Numbered from the stretch's first letter, positions 32,959-44,840 are shown. The stretch: 64,000 bases of DNA from Arsenophonus sp052174455 (GCA_052174455.1 JBQMRP010000030.1:62001-126000), one strand, 5' to 3'. The notes: a model not told the origin generated them from the letters alone. Made by a program: numbers and translations.

Positions 32959-32992
32959 TGACCTAAATTTAACACCATAAGATGGTAGTATT

Positions 32993-33607
32993 TCAGTTTA
33001 TTTTGTTTTTTGACACGATAACCATCGCCGGGCGTAGCAAACGAGCGTTTAAAGTATAACCTTTCTGCATAACATCAATAACTTGATTAGGTTCATGTTC
33101 TTGAGAATCAATCATCGTCATAGCTTGATGCAGTTCTGGATTGAAAGGAACATTCTTATCCGCTACCACCTTAATACCATATTTGTCAACAGTAACTAAA
33201 AAAGATTTTAAAGTTAATTCAAGCCCTTCAAGTATTGATATCGATTCAGTATTTTCTCGATCAATAACTTCAATTGTTCTTTCCAAATTATCAATAACGG
33301 GTAACAATTCATTAGCAAACCGCTCCAGGGCAAACTTATGTGCTTTTTCAATATCTTGCTCAGTACGGCGACGAATATTTTCCACCTCAGCTTTAGCACG
33401 TAGTAGCGTTTCACGCTCACGTTTTTGCGCTTCAAGCAACTTCTGCTCTAATTCAGTAATACGTGGATCAATTAATATTTCTTCAGTAGAACTTACTGAT
33501 TGTTCAGTTTCAATTTCTTGTTCTTTTACCTCATTTTTTTGTGATTTTGTTAATTCTTTTTGTTTAGAAGTATGCTCATCATACACTTTATGATCTTTAT
33601 TACTCAT
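32993..33607 (-). CDS. grpE: Nucleotide exchange factor GrpE
   Basis: Releases ADP from DnaK in the Hsp70 cycle; cytosolic homodimer. About 204 residues from the chosen start (E. coli 197). The N-terminal third is charged and disordered, followed by the long coiled-coil helix (ITELEQKLLEAQKRERETLL, RAKAEVENIRRRTEQDIEKA, HKFALERFANELLPVIDNLE) and the C-terminal beta domain (VPFNPELHQAM, VMQKGYTLNARLLRPAMV). Start ATG at 33607 (MSNKDHK) is favoured over the upstream ATG at 33619 because GGAGA sits six bases before it and E. coli begins MSSKEQK. A near-perfect sigma-32 promoter lies upstream. The antisense frame 33141-33593 is a shadow. Confidence 0.96.
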   Translation of the reverse strand: MSNKDHKVYDEHTSKQKELTKSQKNEVKEQEIETEQSVSSTEEILIDPRITELEQKLLEAQKRERETLLRAKAEVENIRRRTEQDIEKAHKFALERFANELLPVIDNLERTIEVIDRENTESISILEGLELTLKSFLVTVDKYGIKVVADKNVPFNPELHQAMTMIDSQEHEPNQVIDVMQKGYTLNARLLRPAMVIVSKNKIN

Positions 33608-33653
33608 GAGTATCTCCATATTCTTTTTAGTATTAATTCAGATTATTACCTTA

Positions 33654-33681
33654 ATATGGGGATAAAAGTTTGGGATTCAAG
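33654..33681 (-). promoter_or_regulatory. Sigma-32 (heat-shock) promoter of grpE
   Basis: On the minus strand CTTGAA (33681-33676) is followed after 14 bases by CCCCATAT (33661-33654): a perfect match to the sigma-32 consensus CTTGAA-N13-15-CCCCATNT. It lies about 47 bases before the grpE ATG. grpE is a classical RpoH-controlled gene. The site sits in the 107-base gap shared with the divergent nadK. Confidence 0.85.
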
Positions 33682-33714
33682 AGAAATATGTCAACTTGTA
33701 AGAGGAAATAAACC

Positions 33715-34614
33715 ATGCTGATTAGAAAAGCAGAAAAAAAGACAATATTTAAATATATTGGCATTGTTGGTCATCCTCGACATCCAGAGGCATTAGCAAC
33801 TCATGAACAACTTTATAATTGGCTTCGAGCGCAAAAATATAAAGTTATTGTTGAACAACAAATTGCCAAACAGCTTAAATTAAAAAATATCACCATCGGT
33901 GGACTAATAGAAATTAGTAAAATAGCTGATTTAATTATCGTTGTTGGTGGTGACGGTAATATGCTCGCTGCTGCTCGTATCCTATCACGATATGAAAATA
34001 AAGTTATTGGTATTAATCGCGGTAATCTTGGTTTTTTAACTGATCTTTGGCCAGATGATGCTCTGCAACAACTAACTGAAGTATTAGCGGGCCATTTTTA
34101 TGAAGAACAACGTTTCTTACTGGAAACTAAGATAAGCAAAAAAAATTACAAAACTCGCATGAGTACTGCAATTAATGAAGTTATTTTACATCCCGGTAAA
34201 GTGGCTCATATAATTGAATTTGAAGTATATATTAATGATGACTTTGCCTTTTCTCAACGTTCAGATGGACTAATTATTGCTACTCCAACTGGCTCAACCG
34301 CTTACTCACTTTCTGCCGGTGGCCCGATACTTGCCCCAAATCTTGAGGCCATCGCGCTAGTCCCTATGTTTCCTCATACCCTTTCATCACGTCCGCTAGT
34401 TATTAGCAGTGATAGTAGTATTAAATTAAAATTTAAACAAAAAAACATTAATTATGAAATCAGTTGTGATAGCCAAATTATTTTACCTATCAAAGATGGT
34501 GATGAAGTTTTAATCAAGCGATGTAATAAAAAACTTAATCTCATTCATCCAAAAAACTACAATTATTTCAATATATTAAATTCAAAATTAGGGTGGTCAA
34601 AGAAAACCTTTTAA
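33715..34614 (+). CDS. nadK: NAD kinase
   Basis: Phosphorylates NAD to NADP, the only route to NADP(H). 299 residues (E. coli 292). Motifs: IGIVGHPRHPEAL near the N-terminus, VVGGDGNMLAAAR (GGDG motif), GINRGNLGFLTDL, INEVILHPG, the SDGLIIATPTGSTAYSLSAG block that binds NAD, and the C-terminal KLGWSKK. The N-terminus is a few residues longer than in E. coli; GAGGAAAT about 8 bases before the ATG supports this start. Divergent from grpE, as in E. coli, and followed by a hairpin, while the next gene recN is dead. Confidence 0.96.
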   Translation: MLIRKAEKKTIFKYIGIVGHPRHPEALATHEQLYNWLRAQKYKVIVEQQIAKQLKLKNITIGGLIEISKIADLIIVVGGDGNMLAAARILSRYENKVIGINRGNLGFLTDLWPDDALQQLTEVLAGHFYEEQRFLLETKISKKNYKTRMSTAINEVILHPGKVAHIIEFEVYINDDFAFSQRSDGLIIATPTGSTAYSLSAGGPILAPNLEAIALVPMFPHTLSSRPLVISSDSSIKLKFKQKNINYEISCDSQIILPIKDGDEVLIKRCNKKLNLIHPKNYNYFNILNSKLGWSKKTF

Positions 34615-34624
34615 TTTTTAATAA

Positions 34625-34656
34625 CTCCGCTATTAAAGCGGAGGATGGACTTTTTA
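34625..34656 (+). terminator. Hairpin terminator after nadK
   Basis: CTCCGCT (34625-34631) pairs with AGCGGAG (34637-34643) around a five-base loop, 10 bases after the nadK stop. A run of five T's begins eight bases after the stem, so it is an imperfect intrinsic terminator. Confidence 0.5.
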
Positions 34657-35369
34657 TTTATGATCGATTTAAAAAACAGTTAATACACTCTGCATTAAAC
34701 TTTCCAAGAATCTGATCGCTCACGTGAACTCTGTCGATCTCGCTAATTAAAATTACATTCCTTTTTTTTCTTTTTTTTTTGTCTCCTTTCCGCCGTTTTT
34801 TCTACATTTTTTATGTGGGATATAACGCTTTCCTTTAAAGAACTTAGGAAAAATATTTCGTTAATTTAAAAAATACCACTTGGCATTTATATTAACTATC
34901 GCCGATAAAGCAAGGAAATAGATACCCATCTAAACCTTGTTTTCAGATAAATGCATATATACTTTATGATTTTGATAAAGTAAAAATATTTAAGATAAAT
35001 CGCAGATAACTAAACCATTTATCCTTAAAATATAGTTTCTCCAGTAGACTTCCCCAGTAAGATTATTAAATATTTTCCTGTAATCGAGGACTTTATAATG
35101 ATATTACTATAACCCTAATAAACCGCTTCTCAGCGGATAACATCTTTACTGTAATACAATATATGGACAAGATAAAATAGAATAAATTGATTCAATCCAT
35201 GAATTGAGATCATCCGACAAGATTAATCGCCAAGTAAACTAATGAGATGCAGCCCTACATTGGTAGGGAGTAAAGAAAGAATCACTTTGATCTGTATGAC
35301 TATTTGCTTTTTTATGGCAACTCTGTAGCAAAAGTCTTCATGCAATATAAAAGATTTCTACCAACTTTT
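34657..35369. other. Decayed DNA, probably the ruined recN 5' end
   Basis: No open frame or recognisable motif. From the recN alignment downstream, the gene should have begun near 35050, so the Walker A part would lie here, but I could not recover it. A C/T-rich run occurs near 34755-34805. Confidence 0.35.
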
Positions 35370-36715
35370 ACTAATATAATCAAGATTACCAGTTAAATAA
35401 CCATAACAAATGGTTGTTACGTAGAACAATCACTACTGTGATGAACATTCAAATGTTTTATTAATTGCACATCGGTTTCCTTATCAGAATTACGCGAATT
35501 GGAGATATTTACTTTCAGCTACATATCCAACACGCTTACTAATTATTATTAGATAATCAGCATTCCAATACCTATTGGATACTTACGCAAACTAAAACGC
35601 TATCTTAACTAAGATAAAATTAACCTGAAAAAATTGACATCAAATTTGTTAAGAATTAATAAATGTTAATAACAAACAACTGAACGCCTATTGCGCCAAC
35701 AATTAATTAAATACCTTTTAAAGAATTAAATGAATTGATACCACTACATAATAAGCTGATGAATATTAAAAATTAGAGCAAGAGTATAAAAAGTTAGCAT
35801 CGTGAACAATTTCTTACCTTCAATTAAAATCTATTACAAATGCTTAATAAGAATGAGGAATAAAATATTAGCAGTATGATAAAATTATATAAAAATAAAA
35901 AATTAATGATATAACTTCTATTAGTGATTAATTCAGTCACTTAGTTGATATTTTGAAAAGCATTAAGTTAAATTAATGAAGTTAGTAATGAATTTCGTTA
36001 TGATGGTTATCGAATAGAGGTTAGATTAACCTAACCAATTATTTGAATTAGAACAATGCATCGCAAAATATATAAATTTAAAACGTAAACATTGCGCATT
36101 GCAGAGGTTTTCCCTTCCCCCCGAATTATCGCTTTAATTACATCAATAATTATTGCCAGAAAAAGAAAAATTAAATCAGCAACAGTCTGCATTAATCTTC
36201 AATGCTTCATGGTTATTTTACGGTTAATATAAATTTAAATTCTGAAAATTTATAAATTAATGCCGTAAATTAAGTGCATTTAATATTATAACTAATCCTA
36301 GGTATTAACATTAAGCATTAATAAAAATTGATTCAGGGTGAGAAGCTTTCATGTATCGTGTTATCCATATAAGTGATTGCAGCAAAAAAAAATGCATATC
36401 TCTGTTCTTATTTTCATGAAGTCGATCTTGATATTGGTGGTCCTAGACTGAGTGCTGGTTAGAAAACTGTTATGTGAATTAGGAAATTCAACTTAAGTTA
36501 TATGTGTATTACCTATTTGCCTGAAGTTATAGAGTGTAGATATTTCCATCTTATTGCGAGCAAACGAACTAATAATTCTACAACAGGAATGCGAATGCAA
36601 TTTTTAGATAAAAACTAGTTTACAAGAAATTTCCTGTTTACTTGCTGAGTGGTGTTAGTGAAGTAACAAAAACATTCTGGCTAAGGTTGGTACAAAAGAT
36701 TTACTTATTGCTTAA
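35370..36715 (+). pseudogene. recN: DNA repair protein RecN, decayed
   Basis: Readable islands in order: NKWLLRRTI (family ECLLRRVIS), QLIKYLLKELNEL (QYQLKELNEF), KSILIL-type EVDLDIGGPR near 36420-36450 (DEVDVGISGP, Walker B/signature zone), LGNST.VICVLPI (GESTQVMCVTHLPQ) and a terminal TKDLLIA stop at 36715 (AKELLAA). Multiple stops and frameshifts. The order nadK-recN-bamE is that of E. coli. RecN is an SMC-like protein for double-strand break repair. Confidence 0.75.
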
Positions 36716-36826
36716 AACATTTTTAACTTTATTGTAAATTATAGTTATAGAAAATGGGCAAAAATTTTAATTTCATTAATCTCGATTAATTATCGATATT
36801 TTTAACTCTTAAAGGAATATATGATC

Positions 36827-37162
36827 ATGCGTTTTAAATTATTAATTATTGCTATGTCTGTTCTTGTTCTAATAACAGGTTGTTCTATGGCAGAACGGTT
36901 TGTTTACCGTCCTGATATTAATCAGGGCAACTATCTTTCTGCCAGTGATGTTGCAAAAATTAAAAAAGGAATGACGCAACAGCAAGTAGCCTATACATTA
37001 GGAACACCAATGCTAAAGGAACCGTTTGGCCAGCAAGTTTGGTATTATATTTTCCGTCAACAACCAAAACATAAAAAAGTAAAACAGCAAACGCTAACAC
37101 TTATTTTTGATCCTAATGGCATATTAGTTGTTATTAAAAATAACGATAGTTTAGTAGATTAA
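36827..37162 (+). CDS. bamE: Outer membrane assembly lipoprotein BamE
   Basis: Lipoprotein subunit of the BAM complex, which inserts beta-barrel proteins into the outer membrane. About 111 residues (E. coli 113). A signal peptide with lipobox LITGC puts the lipidated Cys at residue 19. The mature part has RFVYRPDINQGNYL, the KIKKGMTQQQVAYTLGTP stretch and VWYYIFRQQP, all close to E. coli BamE. The ATG at 36827 (MRFK) matches the E. coli start; the ATG at 36821, two codons earlier, is nearer to AAAGGA (4-base spacing) and remains possible. Its presence implies that the cell still builds outer-membrane barrels. Confidence 0.94.
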   Translation: MRFKLLIIAMSVLVLITGCSMAERFVYRPDINQGNYLSASDVAKIKKGMTQQQVAYTLGTPMLKEPFGQQVWYYIFRQQPKHKKVKQQTLTLIFDPNGILVVIKNNDSLVD

Positions 37163-37449
37163 AAAGCATCGATATTTATATACCATCTTCGTGGTACACT
37201 GTTGATATTATTTTAAACAAATATCAATAGATTGCTAATTAGGCGTCATTTAAATTAGCAATTAAATTACTTTATTATAAATAGGTTATTAAGATTTTAA
37301 TTAGTTTTTTCTGTCCGCTTAACAAGCATATCTATTTCGGATCAGCAACTAAAAAGAAAATAAATTTTAATCTGGTTACCATCAGGTAAAATATCAGATA
37401 ATTTAGTGGATCAACTATAAATCTCGACTTTACCTTTACTTGAATTATG
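37163..37449. other. Intergenic DNA after bamE
   Basis: The ratA/ratB and smpB region found next to bamE in other enterics is absent. No gene, terminator or repeat was identified before IS256 remnant 8. Confidence 0.35.
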
Positions 37450-38855
37450 CTAATTCTAGCGTATGAATTTCAGAGATGCCGGCGTATGCTGTTAATTAAT
37501 TTCGTGTATAATGTTAACATTATAGAGATAATATGGCATTGAATTTACCATAGAGAGATATTCACAAAAATCAGATATTACGGTGATCCCTTGCATGAAC
37601 TTATCTGTAATGCTGCTGGGAGAACAGATAGCGTCGCTATTGAGGCGGGGAGCTCAAAGCTATGCTGTATAATATGATAAATACCGCCTTGTCAAGTAGT
37701 TATGTCGACATTCATAACAGTTATTACCTAAGTAAAATTATGCACACTGCTATTGAGGTATTGAAATTAAAGTATTTAAGGTTAAAGGAGATCTGATCGC
37801 TCTAATGGAAAAAGAATATCTTTTAAGAGCTCATTCTTACTTCCTTATCCGAATGGTATAAGGGTCTCGAAGAATTGTTGCCATGCTTATATCTACGAGA
37901 CATCTCTACTGCTGGCTTTCACGAAGTTCTAGAGCGATTCTCGGTGAAAGCACATAGTCTCCTCTGAGTACAATTAGAAAACTGAAACAGCAACAATTTA
38001 AAGAACACAGTCAGTGATAGTTGGATGATATGATTTAAGCAATACCTGCTACATTTATTTCTTGCTTGATGAGATATACTGTTTTATCAGACAAACTGAT
38101 CGCCTTTGCCTACTAATTATTATTGGCGACACTTCGGATGGACGTAAGGAGTTAATTAGGTGTTTAAGATGTTTATCAATAGTCAGGAAGCGAACTGACT
38201 TTGAACTTTTTTAATGTGGCCTCTGAGTGCGTTGCTTAAGTGTACTTCTAAGGGTTGCTAAGGAAAACACTGTTCTTGGTTTTTATGATTCAATAGTAAA
38301 AATATTCCTAGATATGTATTAGAAATGCCATTAGTTACATAAAATAGTTAATACACTGCTTTCACTATTCAAAGCCATGCAACACAAAAAGTTAAGACTT
38401 AAGTTACAGGAAGCCTGCCTAGCAAGAGAGTCCCGATGTTATAATTAAGCCTTGATATTTTTGTTGGCAAAGTTTTCAGCGCATCTTAAAGAGATGTGTA
38501 AACTGCAGAAAAATCAAAAAGAATGTCTGGCATTCTACGGCTTCCCGTCAGTACACTGGGTATCAATAAAGAGTGACGAATCTGATTGAGTTGGTTTTTA
38601 ACGATAGTGAGACTATAAAGTTTATGCACGAAGAATTGTCGAAACACTGTAGTTCGAAAAAACAACCCTTTCAATGCTATTTAAGCTACTTCCTACTATT
38701 TAGAATAGTTAGAATCGACCTAGGGAGTTTTAACCTTGATCATGAAAGTGAGGTAAACAACGCTAAATTTAAGGATTAAGAATAGATTCACAAAGTATTT
38801 GAGTAGACATAGCCTGACCATCATATAATAGAATTGCTAATAACTCTCAATTACT
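37450..38855 (+). mobile_element. IS256-family remnant 8
   Basis: Plus-oriented dead element, collinear with remnants 2 and 6. Its 3' part is the best preserved: the frame 38573-38779 reads TNLIELVFNDSETIK (family TNPIESTFATVRLRT) and then NNAKFKD (family GVKFKDGE), the C-terminal signature of IS256 transposases. Upstream frames are broken. It lies exactly between bamE and rep, two blocks that are far apart in E. coli, so it may mark a rearrangement point. Confidence 0.65.
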
Positions 38856-38984
38856 TAATTAGTGGAAGTTTTATGAGATTTTTACTGATTTTTTCTGATA
38901 TAATATAACTTATGATGAATAATGAAAAATACTTAGTTGATATGCTAAGTAATTAAATTATAATCAATAATAAGTGATTGAATA

Positions 38985-40960
38985 TGTTGACCGTTCCTGT
39001 TTAGGTCGCGCTAAGTAGGGTCGAGTAAAACGAATTATTATTAATAAAATAGCCTACTTTATTCGTTATTGTGGTTATTTGCCTTATTAATTTGACGGTA
39101 TTGCTATTATCAATAAAACCGCCAAAGGGATGGAAAGATAGGCAGGACAAATGATAGAAAAAAGAAATTAGAGGATTAACTGTTTCAACTTTATTTTCCT
39201 TGAAAATAATTAAATGGGAATATAATGTATTAGACATAAAAGGTAATTTTTTCTTGTTTGATGAACACCATTAAATAGTTTTATTAAAAGAGCTAACCTT
39301 TAACTTCTTGATAGAAGATAATTATTTATTATGTTAGTTATCTCAATAATCTCTAACTGGAAAAAGTGATTTATTAATTGTCAGATAAGTTATGCCACAA
39401 ATAAAAATCGGAAAAAAGAATAACAATTTCCTGAATGTTATCGGCGCCATGGATTATACTTATTAAGTTGCAATGTGCTAGATCTCAATAAGATGATTAC
39501 TAATCAATTTCCTTGATTGAAGGAAAAGGAGATCTACGTTTGGGTTGGTAATAAAAGATTCGTTATCCGCTTGTTAGTAGATGAATATCAAGATACCAAT
39601 ATTACCCAATATCAATTGGGTAAATTGTTAGTGGTTAAACGCGTGACATTTTATCCTTGTTGGTGATTAATCCACTTTTTCTTAGCATATAGTGTTATCA
39701 ACTAAAAATTTAGTTTTACTAAAAAACAACTTCTCTCAGCTGAATTTGATCAAATTGAAGAAAAATTATTATTTTTAGCGTATTTTAAAAGCCGCTAAAA
39801 TAGCGATCGATTAATAATCCGCATGTTTTTAATAAATAATTATTTTCTGAATTGATTTTATAGTGAAGCGTTAAAATCTATCATCGCTAGTAATGAAAAT
39901 TATGATGGAGAATGCGTGATCAGCGCATTGGTTACCAACCATTTTGTTAATAAAACCCAATATAAAAATTAAGACAACTTATACCGTGAAATCATCAAAA
40001 TCACAGTTATTTGAAAAACATTATTACAGAATCACATTCTTTACCACGTTTTAAATGCACTTTATTCTTTATGTTCAGATATTAAAGATATCTTATCTTA
40101 TTTGCGATACTTACTTATATAAATGATATTGATGCATTTCTATATATTATTATATACTGAAATATGAAATTAGGCTGAAATTCATTCAGAAATTAGGTGA
40201 ATAAGTTATTTTGTGCTAAAAATCCTATTTAATATAACTCTTTATCTTGGGATTAAACAAAACCTTAATTTGCGTGGCTTAATAGTATTAAAATAATTTA
40301 CCAATTGGTTAATTAATTGTCAAACGTGTAGTGAACTCGAGCTTACTCCTTGTAGCTAGAAATCTAATTACAGGATAATAATAATGAAAGCTTGGTTATG
40401 CCGACATGAAGTAGTAGTAAATGGATTCAACTGCAGATGAAAATGTTAATTAATTATTTAGTTGAATGAATGAGAAATAGGTTAATACCAATGACATCAA
40501 TGATGCGATAACTTTATTACAGGTTGTCTAATTCTTAATATTACATGATATGATGGAGTGTAGAGAAATGACAGAAATTTAGATTAGCTACATTTAATGA
40601 CCCAACATATCTCAAAAAGATATGAGGATTCTTATGTTTTTTAATTGGCATGAAAGAATCGTTGAATACCCCATTAAACTAATATTGATGGGTAATATTA
40701 ATCAAGAACGCTGTCTACTTATATGGAGATAAGTAGTTCTCAAAGAACGTTATTTTATTCATTCTCAGGTGTAGCGCAATATGATGAAATTATTCGGACA
40801 GGAAAAGTTAATTGTTTTTACGTGAATTACAACAAAATAATTCCCTCTAGGAACAAAATAAAAAATAGTAATAGCAGAACAGCGAATGAAAAAAGGAGCA
40901 ATCTTTTATTACTGAGATCAGAGTGAAACTGTATGGTTAAATAAAAATAAATTTTATTAT
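38985..40960 (+). pseudogene. rep: ATP-dependent DNA helicase Rep, decayed
   Basis: Translation in shifting frames gives RVIINKIAYFIRYCGYL (family TRVITNKIAHLIRGCGYQ), LVDEYQDTN near 39570 (motif II, intact), NHFVNKTQYKN near 39935 (HHFVNKTQYKD), YDEIIRTGKVN and AEQRMKKG near 40875 (AEERMQKGQ). Stops and frameshifts throughout. rep beside gppA and rhlB is the E. coli order. Rep clears proteins ahead of forks and takes part in PriC-mediated restart. Confidence 0.85.
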
Positions 40961-41249
40961 CTAACAACTTTTAGTTTATGAAGATAATTCAGTCTATTTT
41001 TCATTATAAAAGCTAATTGATATCACTTTAGAATTGCATTTTTTGCTGTAAATATTCATAAAAGAGTGAATGTTTCAATAACTATTGATTCGGTAACATT
41101 AGGATTAAGGTTTCTTTATTTGCTTTAAGCCGTAATACCAGAATGATATTATCTCAATGTGAGAGAATAAAATAATCGCCAGTCTTAAAAGGTAACAAAG
41201 AAGAATAACATATTAGAAGAGAGGTTATGTTTTGTTCAGTTAGCTTCTG
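40961..41249. other. Intergenic DNA, nothing recognised
   Basis: A+T-rich spacer between the rep remnant and IS256 remnant 9 with no identifiable feature. Confidence 0.35.
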
Positions 41250-42715
41250 TAACTTAATTGATCGGTGAGTTATTAGTAAATCTAGTATATGACGGTAAGG
41301 TTACAGCTACTTTCTACTCTGATGCTTCATAAACCTATTCTTTATACTTAGATAAAAGATTTTTGTCAACATAGTCAAACAGGACTAATCTCATTAGTCG
41401 GTTTTATCTTTTCTGAGTAGACGGGATAAGATTTGATACCATTAAAAGAATTGTTTTCTCGAACCACAGTGCTTCATCCGTTGCCTTCATAGCCTCACTG
41501 TCACAAAAGCCAATATTAAATAGATTTGTTGTTCTTATTGACGGTCCAGCCCGCTCTGACGAGAAGATATAGAATGGGCAGGAGTTCTTTTTTTTTGATT
41601 ATTCTCCAACATCCTCATAGCTACAGAGATGCTTATGCTGAAAACCTTCCCAATAAGATATCTGAATTTTTATTAGGAATATCAAGGCTCTCTTTTGTTA
41701 GCTAGATCAAACGCATCTCAGAATTAATTTTTGGTGATGTATCCCTTTTAAGGATAATAATCTAGCATCAATACTGTTTTGTGTACCTAAAGAATTAATG
41801 CTTAATATCCTAGAATATCTTTAACATTATATTATAAAAACTGATAGTGTCATCTCCCATAACAAGCCTGAGAGATACGCTTAAGTTTTGCGTTCGTAGT
41901 TCATCCAGAAGTTAACCTTAGCTCATTTTAACTTTTAATAACTATCTTTAATGCAAAATGGGGGTATCCATCTCCTTATGACTATGCGCAGTGATGCCAA
42001 TTTAACTAACAGGTAAAAGTGATCAGTTTACCTAACAGAACGGTATATGCTATCCCAATCGGCTAAAAAATAAACGTAGCGTATCGTTTAAATCATATAG
42101 TTATCCAGTAACGCCTGTGCTCTTTAATTTATTGGGTGTTTCAGCTTATTAATGGCGATTAGCAAGAAGAGGAGGAAGATTCACATGTTTTTCATCGAAA
42201 GAGAGCTCTTCAGAGGCTTCAGAAAATTATGATAAAGATACCTTTGCCTCGGTAGCAGTCATGGTAGCAACTTTTCGCCGCTTTTTATACTCCTCAGATA
42301 AGGTAATAACGAACTGTTGAAGCATATTCTGTTGCTACTTCGATCCATGATTTTAGACGCTTTAATCTCAATATAGCCAGACTAAGTCTGTATTATTCGC
42401 TGCAGCAAGTAATCATTACGAATAATGTCATTTTTAATTTACATCGCAAAAAAGGCAGCGTTTAGCATATTGTTTGGAGCTATGGGCTTCACGCTTAGCT
42501 TTAGTGGTCGTAACTATAGCTTCTCTTGGTACTTTACGGATAAGTTTATGAAAGGGATAAGGGTAATATATCTAATTTTTAGGATACCTGCAGCATAGAC
42601 TTTTCATGGCATATAATCTCAATTTTATTGAAATTACTAATGAAATAAATCAGCAGGATACGCCACCATCTCCAAAACGCCATGTACAAGAAATAAACAT
42701 AACCCCTAAATTAGA
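41250..42715 (-). mobile_element. IS256-family remnant 9
   Basis: Minus-oriented, near full length and dead; collinear with remnants 1, 3 and 7 (for example the GTAGCAACTTTTCGCCGCTTTT run at 42265 versus 17812). It lies between the 3' ends of rep and gppA, which face each other in E. coli. Confidence 0.6.
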
Positions 42716-42739
42716 CTAGTTTAACTTTTAGTAAAGCTC

Positions 42740-43800
42740 CTATAATAAGCGTTTTTGTATAAGGATATAACTTAGCGTATCAAGATGAATGATAAGATGA
42801 TGGGTATGGTTCGTAGTATGCAGAGCATCAATACTTAAACCAATTTCATGCAGAACGCCGACACTATTTATTAATAGCTCATTAACTTACTAATTATCAG
42901 CATAAAAGATTTTCTTTAATTGTGAATAAAACGCTGTTAGCTCATCACTCGATTAGCCTGCTCAATATCAACTTGAAAACAATGCTAAAATAGTATTGTG
43001 TAGTTTCGTAGATATTCTGTTTTGCAGGTAAATTAAGCATGTTATAATTAATCCTTCACATAATGTTTCAGCATCTAATGCTAGATGATCTATTTTTAAT
43101 TCTGTAAATATGGTATTAAGGATAGTTAATAACTAACGGGAAAAATTAACGTATTTTCAAGTATTAATTCTTTAATTTATAATTTTTTTTAATTTTATAG
43201 AAGAAGAGTATTAACACTTTTTAAAATTATAATTTATCTAGTGTCATATTTGTTTATGAATGATAGCAGTTACTAGTATTATTTTTCAATGGCTGACATA
43301 GATTTTTCTTATTTTGTTAAATATAAGCTAGCTTGAAATAGTTTTAATAAATCTTATGTGCGACAGATTTAACTTTTGCAAAATTTTGTTTAGTTTAGAT
43401 TGCAATTTTTAAAATAAAACTCAAACAGAAAGGTAACGCATACTAATGTTAAGGTTAATATGTTAAATATGTTTAAATAGATACGTGTAATGATTTTAGT
43501 ATTTGGAGTTATAAACCCCACCGCCGATATCTATTACTAGTTGTTTATCTAAAACGCTAGTAGTATAGCTATCTATCCTGATAGATAATTTAAATTTTTT
43601 CCAGCAAGAATTCTGATGAGATGCCTAAAATGTTTCTCCTTGCTTAATAAAGAGATCGGTATTCTCAGCGAAACGAAGTATTGCTATACTAACAATTTGC
43701 ACTTGTTCAATTGGAGTATATCTTATAAATACTCGAGAAAAGGATCCAGTCATTGTCAAGATACGATTCATGGCTTATTGAGATAAGTCTATCTTAGCAA
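42740..43800 (-). pseudogene. gppA: Guanosine pentaphosphatase/exopolyphosphatase GppA, decayed
   Basis: On the minus strand, islands read VQIVSIAILRFAENTDLFIK (family [20 protein letters not shown]), DIGGG near 43520 (phosphate-binding motif), LALDAETLCEGLI (TLAGGALREGLV) and VLHEIGLSIDALHT (QLHEIGLSVDFKQA) near 42870. Frames are broken by stops and deletions. It would convert pppGpp to ppGpp. Orientation and place between rep and rhlB are as in E. coli. The 5' end is cut off at an IS1595-like element. Confidence 0.75.
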
Positions 43801-44840
43801 AAGTTATTGATAGAAATCATTTTTATACTATAAAAGAAGGGTTTTCGCTCCATAGCTTTCTATAAAAGCAAGCAGTCATGCAGATAAAGAGATTTTTTCC
43901 TTGCTCCCTACCAACATAAAGCGGTATTTCATTAGTTGGCTTGGTAACCATCTCTCTCGGATAATATTAATTCATGTATTGAATTGACTTATTCCATTTT
44001 ATCCTACCCATATTATTACAGTGAATATAATATCCACTGAGAATATTTATTATGGTTACAACTATATGGTTATAAATCCCCGATTGCAGGAAACATTTAA
44101 CAATCTAATTAGAAGTTCTTTAGTAAAACTAGATCATAAAATAACTAATTTAGTTATTTGCGATGTATGTTAAATAGTTTAATTTTACGTGGAGTCAGCG
44201 AAATGAACAGATATTGATTTGAAAACAGCGTTTAGATGGACATCCTTGGTTCCTTGCTTTATCGGTGACACCAAACATAAATGCACTAAGTGTTATTGTT
44301 GAAGTTGATGAAATATTTTCCTTGAATCTTTTAAAGGGAAATGTTTTATTTTCAGCTAGAAAAGCTAGAAAAGCTAGAAATATAGGAAATAAGAAGATAA
44401 AAGAGAAAGAAAAATTGTTGATCTTAATAGCCTGAGATCGACGGAGTTATATGAGTGATAAGAAATTCTTTAGAAAATTTAATGCAGAGTGTATATTATC
44501 TGTTTTCTTGAGTCGATTATCGATAAAAATCTATCTTTTTCTCAGATGGAGCTAAATGGTAGAAGAAACCTTTTTTAGAAAGTATGAAATTAATCAGAAT
44601 CATCCAATAAAATTAGATAATCAGAGAGTTATTTAAGGAATTCCAGATTTAAAATGTGGAAAATTATATTAGCTGATTAAAATGATGGATAAATAAATTC
44701 CATCATGTAGGGTTGTTTTATTTATAGAATTATCCGGCCTGGAGAATATTGTTTAAAACTACAACAATTGAAATATAAACGTAGCAATAAATTGCTCTGC
44801 GAGTAAAGAAAAAACCTATGTCAATATAGCTGAAAATAAG
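43800..44840 (+). mobile_element. IS1595-like element, most complete copy
   Basis: Plus-oriented. Near 44350-44440 it reads ARKARNIGNKK then KLLILIA and DRRSYMSD, resembling the RKRGGK...VPVLVARDRNGATSD stretch of IS1595-type transposases; near 44690-44750 FHHVGLFYL.NYPAW matches RFHGVATKYL.NYLGW. Stops break the frame. Other fragments (5505, 27320, 30270, 63225) cover subsets of it. The family call is tentative. Confidence 0.45.

Noticed and set aside
33141..33593. 150-codon plus-strand open frame
   Set aside because: It lies wholly antisense to grpE; Ser-rich translation is typical of a shadow frame.
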